Assembly: GCF_030694085.1 (NCBI RefSeq)
Contig: NZ_JAUXZE010000035.1
Location: 620,001-684,000 of the forward strand
Direction: 5' to 3'
Length of the DNA stretch: 64,000 bases
DNA from: Tabrizicola sp.
GTDB lineage: Bacteria; Pseudomonadota; Alphaproteobacteria; Rhodobacterales; Rhodobacteraceae
Position numbers and translations under genes: made by a program
Notes under the pieces: model-generated
Database searches by the model: none
Told to the model about the DNA's origin: nothing
Seen by the model: only the letters and a program-made list of their open reading frames with translations
Shown: piece by piece, positions 37,718-45,885 of the stretch
Layout of the letters: each line of letters starts with the position of its first letter
How positions within the stretch are numbered: position 1 is the first letter of the stretch

Positions 37718-39205
37718 ATGTCGTTTGGGTTTCCGCGCGGGTCCGACCTGCCTTGGCAGCTTGTCGCACTGCTGCCTGTCCTGGCGCTTGGCGCTTATTG
37801 GGCGGGGGGCGAAGTGGCAATGGTCGCCTTGGCTGCGGCCTTGCCGCTTGGCGTGCTTGCCTACCATTTCCATCTTCATCGCGCAGCGCCACTTGCCATT
37901 TCGGACCAGGTTATCGCCCGCTTGGACCGGACCCTCGTCGACACCCGGGCAAAGGGGGGCGCGACGGGTTGCCTGGTGATCCAGTTCGATGATGCCGCGC
38001 ACCTGGCCGACCGGCTGGGCAGGACCCGCCAGTGCGAGGTTCTGGCAGCGTCCATCGCAAGACTGGGTGGGGCACTTCGGCCCGGCGACATGCTCTATCC
38101 GATGGAGGACGGCAGTCTGGCGGTCACTCTCGCCGCTACCCCGCGGCTTGATGCCGAGATCATGGTGCGTATTGCAGCCCGGCTTCATCTTGTGGTGCAG
38201 CAGCCGATGTCCCTTGCGGATGGCCCGGCGCAAGTGACCTGTTCCATCGGCTTTTGCCATTCGCAACAGCTCCGCCAGCCCGGCGGCCGCGCGCTTCTGG
38301 ACGCGGCACAGGTCGCCGGGGATGAAGCGGCACGCCACCGTCCGGGCGCCATCCGGGGGTATTCGGATGATCTGGCCCGGGCACGGGCGGACCGGGATGC
38401 CTTGCGGGCGGGTTTCTCGCAGGCGGTTGACCGGGGCGAAATCCAGGCGTGGTTTCAGCCGCAGCTCTCGACCGACAGCGGCGAGGTTTCGGGGATCGAG
38501 GCCCTGGTCCGCTGGCAGCATCCCGAGCGTGGCCTGCTTGCTCCGGGCAGCTTCCTTCCCGCCATCGAGGGCTCGGACCTGATGGAATTGCTGGGTCAGA
38601 CCATGCTGGCTCAATCGCTTGCGGCACTGGCCGAGTTCGACCGCCGGGGCCTGCGGGTGCCCACCGTCGCGGTCAATTTCTCGGCGCAAGAGCTGCGTGA
38701 CCCACAATTGCCCGATCGCCTGCGCTGGACGCTTGACCGTTTCCGGCTGGCTTCGTCGCGGCTGACCGTCGAAGTGCTGGAATCTGTCGTCGCCGGCGAT
38801 GGCGACGAAGTGATCGCCTCGAACATCAGCCGGATTGCGGCGATGGGCTGCGGCGTTGACCTGGACGATTTCGGCACTGGCAACGCCTCGATCACCGCGA
38901 TCCGCCGGTTTGCCCTGAACCGGCTGAAGATCGACCGCAGCTTCGTGCGCGAGGTGGACCAGAACCGCGAGCAGCAGAAACTGGTGACCGCGATCCTTTC
39001 GCTTGCGGAAAGGCTTGGACTCGAGACTCTGGCCGAGGGGGTGGAAACCCCTGCCGAACATACGCTGCTGGCGCAACTTGGCTGCGGGCATGTGCAGGGG
39101 TACGTCATTGCCAAGCCCATGCCGGTTGGCGATCTGGTCCGCTGGCTGGCAGCCCATCGCGACCACCAGCGCGAGGCGATCCGCATCGGTGTGCAGGCGC
39201 GCTAG
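37718..39205 (+). CDS. EAL-domain c-di-GMP phosphodiesterase with degenerate GGDEF
   Basis: 495 residues. Two N-terminal membrane segments (about 10-55), a GGDEF-like domain with the active GG(D/E)EF replaced by YPMEDGSLAV, then an EAL domain: GIEALVRWQHPERGLL, VAVNFSAQEL, VEVLESV, DLDDFGTGNAS, LKIDRSFV, LAEGVET and QGYVIAKP. All the metal and catalytic positions are present, so it should hydrolyse c-di-GMP; the GGDEF part may only bind GTP. DDFGTG is followed by NAS instead of the usual YSS. Confidence 0.92.
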   Translation: MSFGFPRGSDLPWQLVALLPVLALGAYWAGGEVAMVALAAALPLGVLAYHFHLHRAAPLAISDQVIARLDRTLVDTRAKGGATGCLVIQFDDAAHLADRLGRTRQCEVLAASIARLGGALRPGDMLYPMEDGSLAVTLAATPRLDAEIMVRIAARLHLVVQQPMSLADGPAQVTCSIGFCHSQQLRQPGGRALLDAAQVAGDEAARHRPGAIRGYSDDLARARADRDALRAGFSQAVDRGEIQAWFQPQLSTDSGEVSGIEALVRWQHPERGLLAPGSFLPAIEGSDLMELLGQTMLAQSLAALAEFDRRGLRVPTVAVNFSAQELRDPQLPDRLRWTLDRFRLASSRLTVEVLESVVAGDGDEVIASNISRIAAMGCGVDLDDFGTGNASITAIRRFALNRLKIDRSFVREVDQNREQQKLVTAILSLAERLGLETLAEGVETPAEHTLLAQLGCGHVQGYVIAKPMPVGDLVRWLAAHRDHQREAIRIGVQAR

Positions 39206-39381
39206 GCGGTCTGCGCGAACCCCGCCGATGCTGTCGCTGTGCAAGAGCAGGGGTCCAGAACCACGGGCACGGCGGGCCGCGAATTGATCGGACCTCCTGC
39301 CGGGACGGGGCGAAACTGCTTGACCTTTGCCCGCCCCTGTCGTTGAAGCACCGCTGATCGATCAGCACGGTGGTTGGCGGA

Positions 39382-41226
39382 ATGGAAGAGCAGAACAACA
39401 AGAACCTCATCCTGGCGATGGTTCTCAGCGCGGCAGTGATGCTTGTCTGGTTCATCTTCTTCCCGCCGCCGGAACCGCCTGCGCAGACTGCGACCATTGG
39501 CCAGACCGGCACCGAGACGGTTGCGACGGCACCGGCCCAGACGACGCCGACTCAGGTTCAGACCGAGGCCGACCCGGTGCCTGCCGCCCCCCGCCTGACC
39601 ATCGACACGCCAAAGCTTGCGGGCTCGCTTTCCCTGCGCGGCGGTCGGATCGATGATCTTTCGCTGAAGACCTACCGCCAAGAACTGGCCCCGGGATCTC
39701 CGATCGTGCGGCTGCTGTCGCCGGTGGGCGAGGACCTCTCCTACTATTCGGTCTTCGGCTGGCTTCCCGGCACCGGGCTGGAAAGCGCCGATGTCCCCGA
39801 CGCCAACACTGCCTGGACCGCCGATGCCGACGTCACGCTGGCGCCAGGTCAACCCGTCACTCTGCGCTGGGAGAATGACAAGGGGCTGACCTTCATCCGC
39901 GAGGTCGCCGTCGACGCGGACTTCATGTTTACCGTGACCGATACCGTCCAGAACGGCTCGTCCGCCGCGGTGGCCCTGCAGCCTTATGGAATCGTCGCCC
40001 GCCACGGCCTGCCAAAGCTGCAGAACATATTTGTCGTGCATGAAGGCGCGGTTCAGCGGATCGACGGCAAACTGACCGAGACCGACTATGCCGACATCAC
40101 CGAGCTTGAGGTCGACACGCGCGAGGGACTGCCCGCCGAGGTGCTTGAGGCCAGTTCCGATGGCTGGATCGGCTTTACCGACCATTACTGGATGACGACA
40201 CTGATCCCCGAACAGGGCAAGGCCTTCAAGTCGGTCCTGAAATATGTCCCGAGCGCGGGCATCTACCAGGCCGAAGTGCGTCAGCCTGTCGTCTCGGTCG
40301 CCCCGGGCGCGACGGCCACGTCGTCGATCCGCTTCTTCGCCGGTGCCAAGGAATGGGCCACGATCCGCGCCTACGAGAACGAAGGTGGCATCCCGGGCTT
40401 CGTCGATTCGATCGACTGGGGCTGGTTCTATTTCCTGACGAAGCCGATCTTCGCCGTCCTGCACTGGCTGAATGCGTTCATTGGCAACATGGGCCTGGCG
40501 ATCATTGCACTGACGTTCTTCCTCAAGTTCCTGGTGCTGCCGCTGGCCTACAAATCCTACGTCTCGATGGCGCGGATGAAGGAGCTTCAGCCCGAGATGG
40601 AGGCGCTGAAGGAACGCGCGGGAGAGGACAAGCAGAAGCTGCAGCGCGAGATGATGCAGCTTTACAAGGACAAGAAGGTCAACCCGGCCGCAGGATGTCT
40701 GCCGATCCTGATCCAGATTCCGATCTTCTTCGCGCTTTACAAGGTGATCTTCGTCACCATCGAACTGCGCCACGCCCCATTCTTCGGCTGGCTCAGGGAC
40801 CTGTCGGCACCTGATCCGTCCTCGCTGTACAACTTCTTCGGCCTGTTGCCCTGGGACGCCCCCGTGCAAGGATCTGTCCTGCACCTGATCTTCATTGGCA
40901 TCCTGCCGATCCTTCTGGGCATCACCATGTGGCTGCAGCAGAAGCTGAACCCGGCACCGACCGACCCGGTGCAGGCCTCGATCTTCGCCTGGATGCCCTG
41001 GGTCTTCATGTTCATGCTGGGCGGTTTCGCCAGCGGCCTGGTTGTCTACTGGATCGCCAACAACACGATCACCTTCGTCCAGCAGTATCTGATCATGTGG
41101 AGCCACGGCAAACGACCCGACATCTTCGGCAACATCCGTGAGGCCAAGGCGGCCCGGGTGGCGGCCAAGACAAGCCCGAAAGCCCCCACGCCTCCGGCCC
41201 CGGCGCCGAAGAAGGGCAAGAAGTGA
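39382..41226 (+). CDS. yidC: Membrane protein insertase YidC
   Basis: 614 residues. N-terminal membrane anchor (LILAMVLSAAVMLVWFIFF), large periplasmic P1 domain, then the five-helix 60KD_IMP core: PIFAVLHWLNAFIGNMG, KSYVSMARMKELQPEM, NPAAGCLPILIQIPIFFALY, and a basic C-tail. Inserts membrane proteins with or without Sec. GTG start of the MOSC gene overlaps its stop (GTGA). Start at 39382 fits homologues; GTG 39370 is also open. Confidence 0.97.
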   Translation: MEEQNNKNLILAMVLSAAVMLVWFIFFPPPEPPAQTATIGQTGTETVATAPAQTTPTQVQTEADPVPAAPRLTIDTPKLAGSLSLRGGRIDDLSLKTYRQELAPGSPIVRLLSPVGEDLSYYSVFGWLPGTGLESADVPDANTAWTADADVTLAPGQPVTLRWENDKGLTFIREVAVDADFMFTVTDTVQNGSSAAVALQPYGIVARHGLPKLQNIFVVHEGAVQRIDGKLTETDYADITELEVDTREGLPAEVLEASSDGWIGFTDHYWMTTLIPEQGKAFKSVLKYVPSAGIYQAEVRQPVVSVAPGATATSSIRFFAGAKEWATIRAYENEGGIPGFVDSIDWGWFYFLTKPIFAVLHWLNAFIGNMGLAIIALTFFLKFLVLPLAYKSYVSMARMKELQPEMEALKERAGEDKQKLQREMMQLYKDKKVNPAAGCLPILIQIPIFFALYKVIFVTIELRHAPFFGWLRDLSAPDPSSLYNFFGLLPWDAPVQGSVLHLIFIGILPILLGITMWLQQKLNPAPTDPVQASIFAWMPWVFMFMLGGFASGLVVYWIANNTITFVQQYLIMWSHGKRPDIFGNIREAKAARVAAKTSPKAPTPPAPAPKKGKK

Positions 41227-41984
41227 CCGGCCTCACCGGTGGACGCATCACCCAACTGGTGCGTCACCCGATCAAGTCCGCCGGGTATGAACCGGTTGCC
41301 GATGCCGTCCTGACCGAAGGCGCTGCCTTTCCCTTTGACCGGATCTGGGCCGTCGCCCATGCCGCAGCCCGCCTGTCCGAGCCGGTGACCTGGGCTTCCA
41401 AGCTGCAGTTCCTGCGCGGCTGGGGTTCGGCCGATCTGATGGCCGTCTCCTGCCAGTCCGACCCACGCACTGCTCAGGTCACCCTTGGCCATCCCAGGCG
41501 ACCGACGGCCAGCTTCTGCCTCGATGATCCAGCAGACGCCGCGCGACTGATCGAGTGGCTGCGTCCGCTTTGGCCGGAGAACCGGCCCGAGCCCACCCGC
41601 GTTGTCCGGGTGCCCGGACAGGCGCTGACCGATCAGGACCAGCCGCTGATCTCGATCAACTCGGTCGCCTCACTGGCAGACCTTTCGACGCGGCTGGGCA
41701 AGCCCCTGTCAGTGCACCGCTTTCGCGGCAACATCTGGGTCGAAGGCTGGGCACCCTGGGCCGAACTGGATCTGGTCGGGAACGAGATCACCGTTGGTGA
41801 GGCACGGCTGCGGATCGAGGAACCCATCGGCAGGTGCCGTGCGACCGGGGCGAACCCCGAGACCGGGGAACAGGACGTCGATACGATGGGTGCTCTGGAA
41901 GCCCATTACGGCCACACCGACTTCGGCGTCTTTGCCCGGGTCGTTTCAGGTGGCAGGATCGCCGTAGGAGACGAGGTGCGCTGA
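41223..41984 (+). CDS. MOSC domain protein (YcbX-like)
   Basis: 253 residues. N-terminal beta-barrel GGRITQLVRHPIKSAGYEPV, then the MOSC core with RIEEPIGRCRATGANPETGE carrying the conserved Cys that binds molybdopterin. YcbX-like enzymes use the molybdenum cofactor to reduce N-hydroxylated bases. Overlaps yidC and yihA by four and one bases. Role in the operon unknown. Confidence 0.87.
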   Translation: MTGLTGGRITQLVRHPIKSAGYEPVADAVLTEGAAFPFDRIWAVAHAAARLSEPVTWASKLQFLRGWGSADLMAVSCQSDPRTAQVTLGHPRRPTASFCLDDPADAARLIEWLRPLWPENRPEPTRVVRVPGQALTDQDQPLISINSVASLADLSTRLGKPLSVHRFRGNIWVEGWAPWAELDLVGNEITVGEARLRIEEPIGRCRATGANPETGEQDVDTMGALEAHYGHTDFGVFARVVSGGRIAVGDEVR

Positions 41985-42634
41985 TGGCAATGACCTTCAC
42001 TCTGACCCCCGAACCCGAGGATGAAGCCCGCGAGGCCGGGCGGTTGCTGTTCGCAGGTCCCGTCACCTTCGTGAAGGGCGTGGTGGCGATGTCCGGCCTG
42101 CCCCCTGCCGATCGTCTGGAGGTCTGCTTTGCCGGACGGTCGAACGTGGGAAAATCCAGTCTGATAAATGCTCTGACCGGGCGCAAGACTTTGGCGCGGG
42201 CTTCGAACACTCCGGGCCGCACGCAAGAGATCAATTACTTCGCCCTTGGCGAGGACCGCTACCTTGTCGACCTGCCCGGCTATGGCTATGCCGAGGCTCC
42301 GGTGGCGGTGGTGGCAAAGTGGCAGGCGCTGCTCAAGCAGTATCTGTCCGGCCGGGTCACCCTGCGCCGCGCATTCGTGCTGATCGACGCGCGGCACGGG
42401 GTCAAGGCGGTGGACGAAGAGATCCTGACGCTTCTGGATCGCTCGGCAGTGACGTTCCAGGCGGTGCTGACCAAGGTCGACAAGATCAACCGCGTGGAAC
42501 GCGAAGCGGTGATCGAACAGGTCAAGGGCGCACTGGGCAAACATCCAGCGGCCTATCCCGAGCTTGTCGTGACCAGTTCCGAAAAGGGCGAAGGGATCGA
42601 AACCCTGCGCGCGATTATCGCCACCATGGAGTGA
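41984..42634 (+). CDS. yihA: Ribosome biogenesis GTPase EngB/YihA
   Basis: 216 residues. GRSNVGKSSLINAL (G1), TPGRTQEINYF (G2), DLPGYGYAEAP (G3) and TKVDKI (G4). Needed for 50S assembly in many bacteria. TGATG overlap with MOSC. It converges with yidD (one base apart). The yidC-MOSC-yihA order is conserved in Rhodobacterales. Confidence 0.96.
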   Translation: MAMTFTLTPEPEDEAREAGRLLFAGPVTFVKGVVAMSGLPPADRLEVCFAGRSNVGKSSLINALTGRKTLARASNTPGRTQEINYFALGEDRYLVDLPGYGYAEAPVAVVAKWQALLKQYLSGRVTLRRAFVLIDARHGVKAVDEEILTLLDRSAVTFQAVLTKVDKINRVEREAVIEQVKGALGKHPAAYPELVVTSSEKGEGIETLRAIIATME

Positions 42635-42635
42635 C

Positions 42636-42884
42636 CTAGCGGCCCGCGTCGTGGTCAGGGTCGGCCCCAGGCACCGGGTCATAGCCCTGGCCGCCCCAGG
42701 GGTGGCAGCGGCAGATGCGGTGCACGGTCAGGTAGCTGCCCTTGACCGCGCCATGCTGTTCCAGCGCCTCAAGCGCATAGGCCGAGCAGGTGGGCTGGAA
42801 ACGGCAGCCATGTCCGACCCAGGGCGACAAGAGCAGGCGGTAGGCGCGTACGGGCAGCGCGACAAGATGCGCAAGCGGAGTCAT
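42636..42884 (-). CDS. yidD: YidD membrane-insertion factor
   Basis: 82 residues. Amphipathic N-terminus [21 protein letters not shown] followed by the Cys-rich family signature [12 protein letters not shown] and [18 protein letters not shown]. Assists YidC-mediated insertion. Four-base overlap with rnpA, giving rpmH-rnpA-yidD, all on the minus strand and convergent with yidC-yihA. Confidence 0.94.
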   Translation of the reverse strand: MTPLAHLVALPVRAYRLLLSPWVGHGCRFQPTCSAYALEALEQHGAVKGSYLTVHRICRCHPWGGQGYDPVPGADPDHDAGR

Positions 42885-43288
42885 CCCCGCCCCCGATGCA
42901 CCGACAGCAAAGCCTGCTCCAGATCCGCCCGCAGGTCGGCGTAGGCGCGCGCCACGGTGGCTTCGGGCCGGGCCACAAGAACGTAGTCCCAGCCGGGCAA
43001 TGCGCGGGGGGCAAGCACCTCACGCGCCAAGGCCCGCAGGCGACGCTTGGCGCGATTGCGCAGGACCGCGTTGCCGATCTTCTTCGACGCGGTAAAGCCG
43101 ATGCGGGATTGCGGGTTGCCATCTGCCCGGTCCCGGGCCTGAAGCAGGAAGCCCCCGGTTCCCTGGCGCCGCGCCGACGCGGCCTTGAGGTAGTCGGCCC
43201 GCTTGGTCAACACGCAAAGCGAAACCGCCGGAGAGCCGTTGGGCGCTGCGGCAGCGATGCCTTGGCCCTGGGTCTCCGGCGGTGTCAT
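42881..43288 (-). CDS. rnpA: RNase P protein component
   Basis: 135 residues. RNP core [22 protein letters not shown] (the RNR signature) followed by the C-terminal helix LRADLEQAL. Processes 5' ends of tRNAs with RnpB RNA. Start at 43288 has AGGACA upstream. Includes an N-terminal extension (about 20 residues) that looks family-variable. 32 bases after rpmH. Confidence 0.94.
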   Translation of the reverse strand: MTPPETQGQGIAAAAPNGSPAVSLCVLTKRADYLKAASARRQGTGGFLLQARDRADGNPQSRIGFTASKKIGNAVLRNRAKRRLRALAREVLAPRALPGWDYVLVARPEATVARAYADLRADLEQALLSVHRGRG

Positions 43289-43320
43289 GTGCTTGTCCTG
43301 ACGCCCCTGGGGGCGCGTGA

Positions 43321-43455
43321 TCAGGCGGTCAGCTTGTGACGGCCCTTGGCGCGGCGGGCGGCCAGGACCAGACGGCCATTCTTGGTGGCCATGCGCGCAC
43401 GAAAGCCGTGGCGGCGCTTGCGAACCAGGTTCGACGGTTGAAAGGTGCGCTTCAT
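43321..43455 (-). CDS. rpmH: 50S ribosomal protein L34
   Basis: 44 residues: [20 protein letters not shown], then [20 protein letters not shown], ending KLTA. Classic rpmH-rnpA pair. GGAGAG precedes the ATG at 43455. Confidence 0.97.
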   Translation of the reverse strand: MKRTFQPSNLVRKRRHGFRARMATKNGRLVLAARRAKGRHKLTA

Positions 43456-43527
43456 CGCGGCTCTCCATTAGACTTGACCCGAACCCGGTGGATTCCGATG
43501 CGGATTCGGGGGGGCCCATAACTTGAA

Positions 43528-43544
43528 GCCCGTCCTTTACGGGC
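43528..43544. other. Hairpin GCCCGT-CCTTT-ACGGGC in the rpmH upstream region
   Basis: 6-bp perfect stem between the divergent rpmH and TVP38 genes. The region 43456-43719 holds no other gene and no clear promoter. The hairpin's role is unknown. Confidence 0.45.
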
Positions 43545-43719
43545 GGTTTCAGCCCAAGTCAACGCAGGCCACGCGGATTTCCTGCAACATTTCACCTCAG
43601 CGGGCCGAGTAAATGTTTCAGTCTGCCCCGGATCGCACCGCGACGGATCAAGGCCGCGTGAAACCCCTGTCGCCCCGTCGCGTCCTGCGCCATGTTCGGC
43701 CCCCATGCAAGGACCTGAC

Positions 43720-44448
43720 ATGCCCCCCGCCGCAACGACATCTGGTGCCCGTTCATGGCTGAAGCGCCTGCCGATCCTGGTGATTCTGGCAACCGCCCTG
43801 CTGGGTGCAATCGCGCTGCGCGATGAGCTCAGCTTCGAGACACTCGCCCGCCACCGTGAGGACCTGCTGGCGTTCCGCGATGCGCATTACCTGTGGGCCG
43901 TGCTGGGGTTCGTCGCGGGTTATGTGGTGATCGTGGCGCTTAGCCTGCCGGGCGGGACGGTCGCGACGTTGACGGGCGGCTTCCTCTTCGGTCTTTTCCC
44001 CGGCGTGCTTTACAACGTGGCGGGCGCGGGCACCGGGGCGGTCCTGGTGTTCCTGGCCGCGCGCAGCGGGTTCGGCGCGGCCTTGGCGCAAAGGCTGGAA
44101 ACGGCGGGCGGCAAGGCGGCAAAGCTGCAGGCGGCCCTGCGCGAAAACGAATGGTCGGTCCTGTTCCTGATGCGCCTTGTCCCGCTGGTCCCGTTCTTCA
44201 TCGCAAACCTGATCCCGGCCTTCGTCGGCACCAGTCTTGCCCGCTTTGCCGTTTCGACCTTCGTCGGGATCATTCCAGGGGCGCTGGTCTTCACCTCGGT
44301 CGGATCAGGCCTGGGCGAGGTCTTTGCCAAAGGCGAAGCCCCGGACCTTGGCATCATCTTCACACCGCCCGTTCTGTTGCCGCTTCTTGGCCTTGCCGCA
44401 CTGGCGGCGCTGCCGATGCTGATGCGGGCCTTCAAGGGAGCGCAGTGA
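43720..44448 (+). CDS. TVP38/TMEM64 family membrane protein
   Basis: 242 residues, five or six membrane segments. Family loops: LSLPGGTVATLTGGFLFGLF and SVLFLMRLVPLVPFFIANLI followed by GIIPGALVFTSVG. DedA/VTT superfamily, linked in other organisms to lipid scrambling or ion homeostasis. AAGGA is 6 bases before ATG 43720. The flavoenzyme gene starts right after its stop; fused TVP38-flavoprotein forms exist, which suggests a joint function. Confidence 0.9.
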   Translation: MPPAATTSGARSWLKRLPILVILATALLGAIALRDELSFETLARHREDLLAFRDAHYLWAVLGFVAGYVVIVALSLPGGTVATLTGGFLFGLFPGVLYNVAGAGTGAVLVFLAARSGFGAALAQRLETAGGKAAKLQAALRENEWSVLFLMRLVPLVPFFIANLIPAFVGTSLARFAVSTFVGIIPGALVFTSVGSGLGEVFAKGEAPDLGIIFTPPVLLPLLGLAALAALPMLMRAFKGAQ

Positions 44449-45864
44449 ATGAAGCGCATCGAGACGGATATCTGCGTGATCGGGGCCGGGTCCGGTGGCC
44501 TTTCGGTTGCGGCCGGGGCCGTGCAGATGGGCGCGCGCGTGGTGCTGATCGAAGCGGACGAGATGGGCGGCGACTGCCTGAATACGGGCTGCGTGCCCTC
44601 GAAGGCGCTGATCGCGGCGGCAAAAGTGGCCGAAGCGCAGCGCCGCGGGTTCCGCGGGGTCGCTTCGGTCACGCCACAGGTGGATTTCGCCGCAGTGAAG
44701 GATCACGTGCAAGCGGTGATCGACGAGATCGCCCCGGTTGACAGCCAGGACCGGTTCGAGGGTCTTGGCTGCACCGTGATCCGCGCCTTCGCCCGCTTCA
44801 CCGCCCCGCGGGAAGTCCAGGCAGGGGAAACGACGGTCCGCGCCCGGCGCTTCGTGATCGCAACCGGCTCGCGGGCGATGGTGCCACCGATCCAGGGCAT
44901 CGAAACGGTCCCTTATCTGACCAACGAGACGATCTTCGGCCTGCGTGAGCGGCCAGAGCATCTGATCGTCATCGGCGGTGGCCCCATCGGAGTGGAAATG
45001 GCGCAGGCGCATCGGCGGCTGGGCTGCGAGGTGACGGTGATCGAGGGCGCGCGGGTCCTGGGCCGCGAGGACCCCGAGCTTGCTGCCGAGGTGATCGAGG
45101 CGCTGCTGGCAGAGGGGATCACCCTGGTCGAGGGGCAGCCCGTCGTTCGGCTGTCGGGCATCGCCGGTGCGGTCGAGGTCACATTGGGCGACGGTCGGCA
45201 GATCAAGGGCTCGCACCTTCTGATGGCCGTTGGCCGCAAGGTGGCGCTGGACGGGATGAACCTGGAAGCTGCCGGCGTGGCCTATACGTCAAAGGGCGTC
45301 ACGGTGGACGCCCGGTTGCGGTCGTCGAACCGGCGCGTCTATGCGGTGGGCGACGTGGCGGGTGGCTTGCAGTTTACCCATGTCGCGGCCTGGCACGCGG
45401 GCATCGTGATCCGCCAGGCCGTCCTGGGCCTGCCCGCCAAGGTGGACCCGCGCGCCCTGTCGCGGGCCACCTATACCGACCCCGAGCTGGCCCAGGCGGG
45501 TCTGACCGAGGCTGAAGCGCGCAAGCTGCATGGCGAAAAGGTGACTGTGGTGCGGGCCGAGTTCGCCCACAACGACCGCGCGCTGGCCGAGGGCAAGGGC
45601 AAGGGGCTGCTGAAGGTAATGGTCGTCAAGGGACGCCCGGTCGGCGCCAGCATCGTCGGGCCCCAGGCAGGCGAATTGATCGGGCTTTGGGCGCTGGCAA
45701 TCTCGTCCAGGCTGAAGATGTCGGCCATTGCCGGGATGGTCGCGCCGTATCCGACACTGGGAGAGGTTTCCAAACGCGCGGCGGGTGCCTATTTTAGCCC
45801 CAAGCTGTTTGAAAATCCGACGTTGAAGCGCCTGGTCAGGGTCGTGCAACGCTGGGTTCCATGA
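44449..45864 (+). CDS. MerA/Lpd-like pyridine nucleotide-disulfide oxidoreductase
   Basis: 471 residues. FAD site VIGAGSGGLSVAAGAVQMG, redox Cys43/Cys48 in GGDCLNTGCVPSK, and NAD site IGGGPIGVEMAQAHRRLG. The C-terminal interface has APYPTLGE where dihydrolipoyl dehydrogenases carry HAHPT, so the catalytic His is missing. This resembles mercuric-reductase-like proteins linked to TVP38, not E3. No N-terminal heavy-metal domain. Immediately downstream of TVP38, likely the same transcript; the HK gene follows in 21 bases. Confidence 0.88.
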   Translation: MKRIETDICVIGAGSGGLSVAAGAVQMGARVVLIEADEMGGDCLNTGCVPSKALIAAAKVAEAQRRGFRGVASVTPQVDFAAVKDHVQAVIDEIAPVDSQDRFEGLGCTVIRAFARFTAPREVQAGETTVRARRFVIATGSRAMVPPIQGIETVPYLTNETIFGLRERPEHLIVIGGGPIGVEMAQAHRRLGCEVTVIEGARVLGREDPELAAEVIEALLAEGITLVEGQPVVRLSGIAGAVEVTLGDGRQIKGSHLLMAVGRKVALDGMNLEAAGVAYTSKGVTVDARLRSSNRRVYAVGDVAGGLQFTHVAAWHAGIVIRQAVLGLPAKVDPRALSRATYTDPELAQAGLTEAEARKLHGEKVTVVRAEFAHNDRALAEGKGKGLLKVMVVKGRPVGASIVGPQAGELIGLWALAISSRLKMSAIAGMVAPYPTLGEVSKRAAGAYFSPKLFENPTLKRLVRVVQRWVP

Positions 45865-45885
45865 AGCCGGACAAGGAAGGTTCGG

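Noticed and set aside
36635..39244. 869-residue minus-strand frame over ttcA and the EAL gene
   Set aside because: Arg/Gln/His-rich shadow of two well-supported genes; no domain and no ribosome site.
44449..45864. Second dihydrolipoyl dehydrogenase or true mercuric reductase
   Set aside because: The catalytic His is missing, there is no heavy-metal domain or merT/merP, and the neighbour is TVP38.
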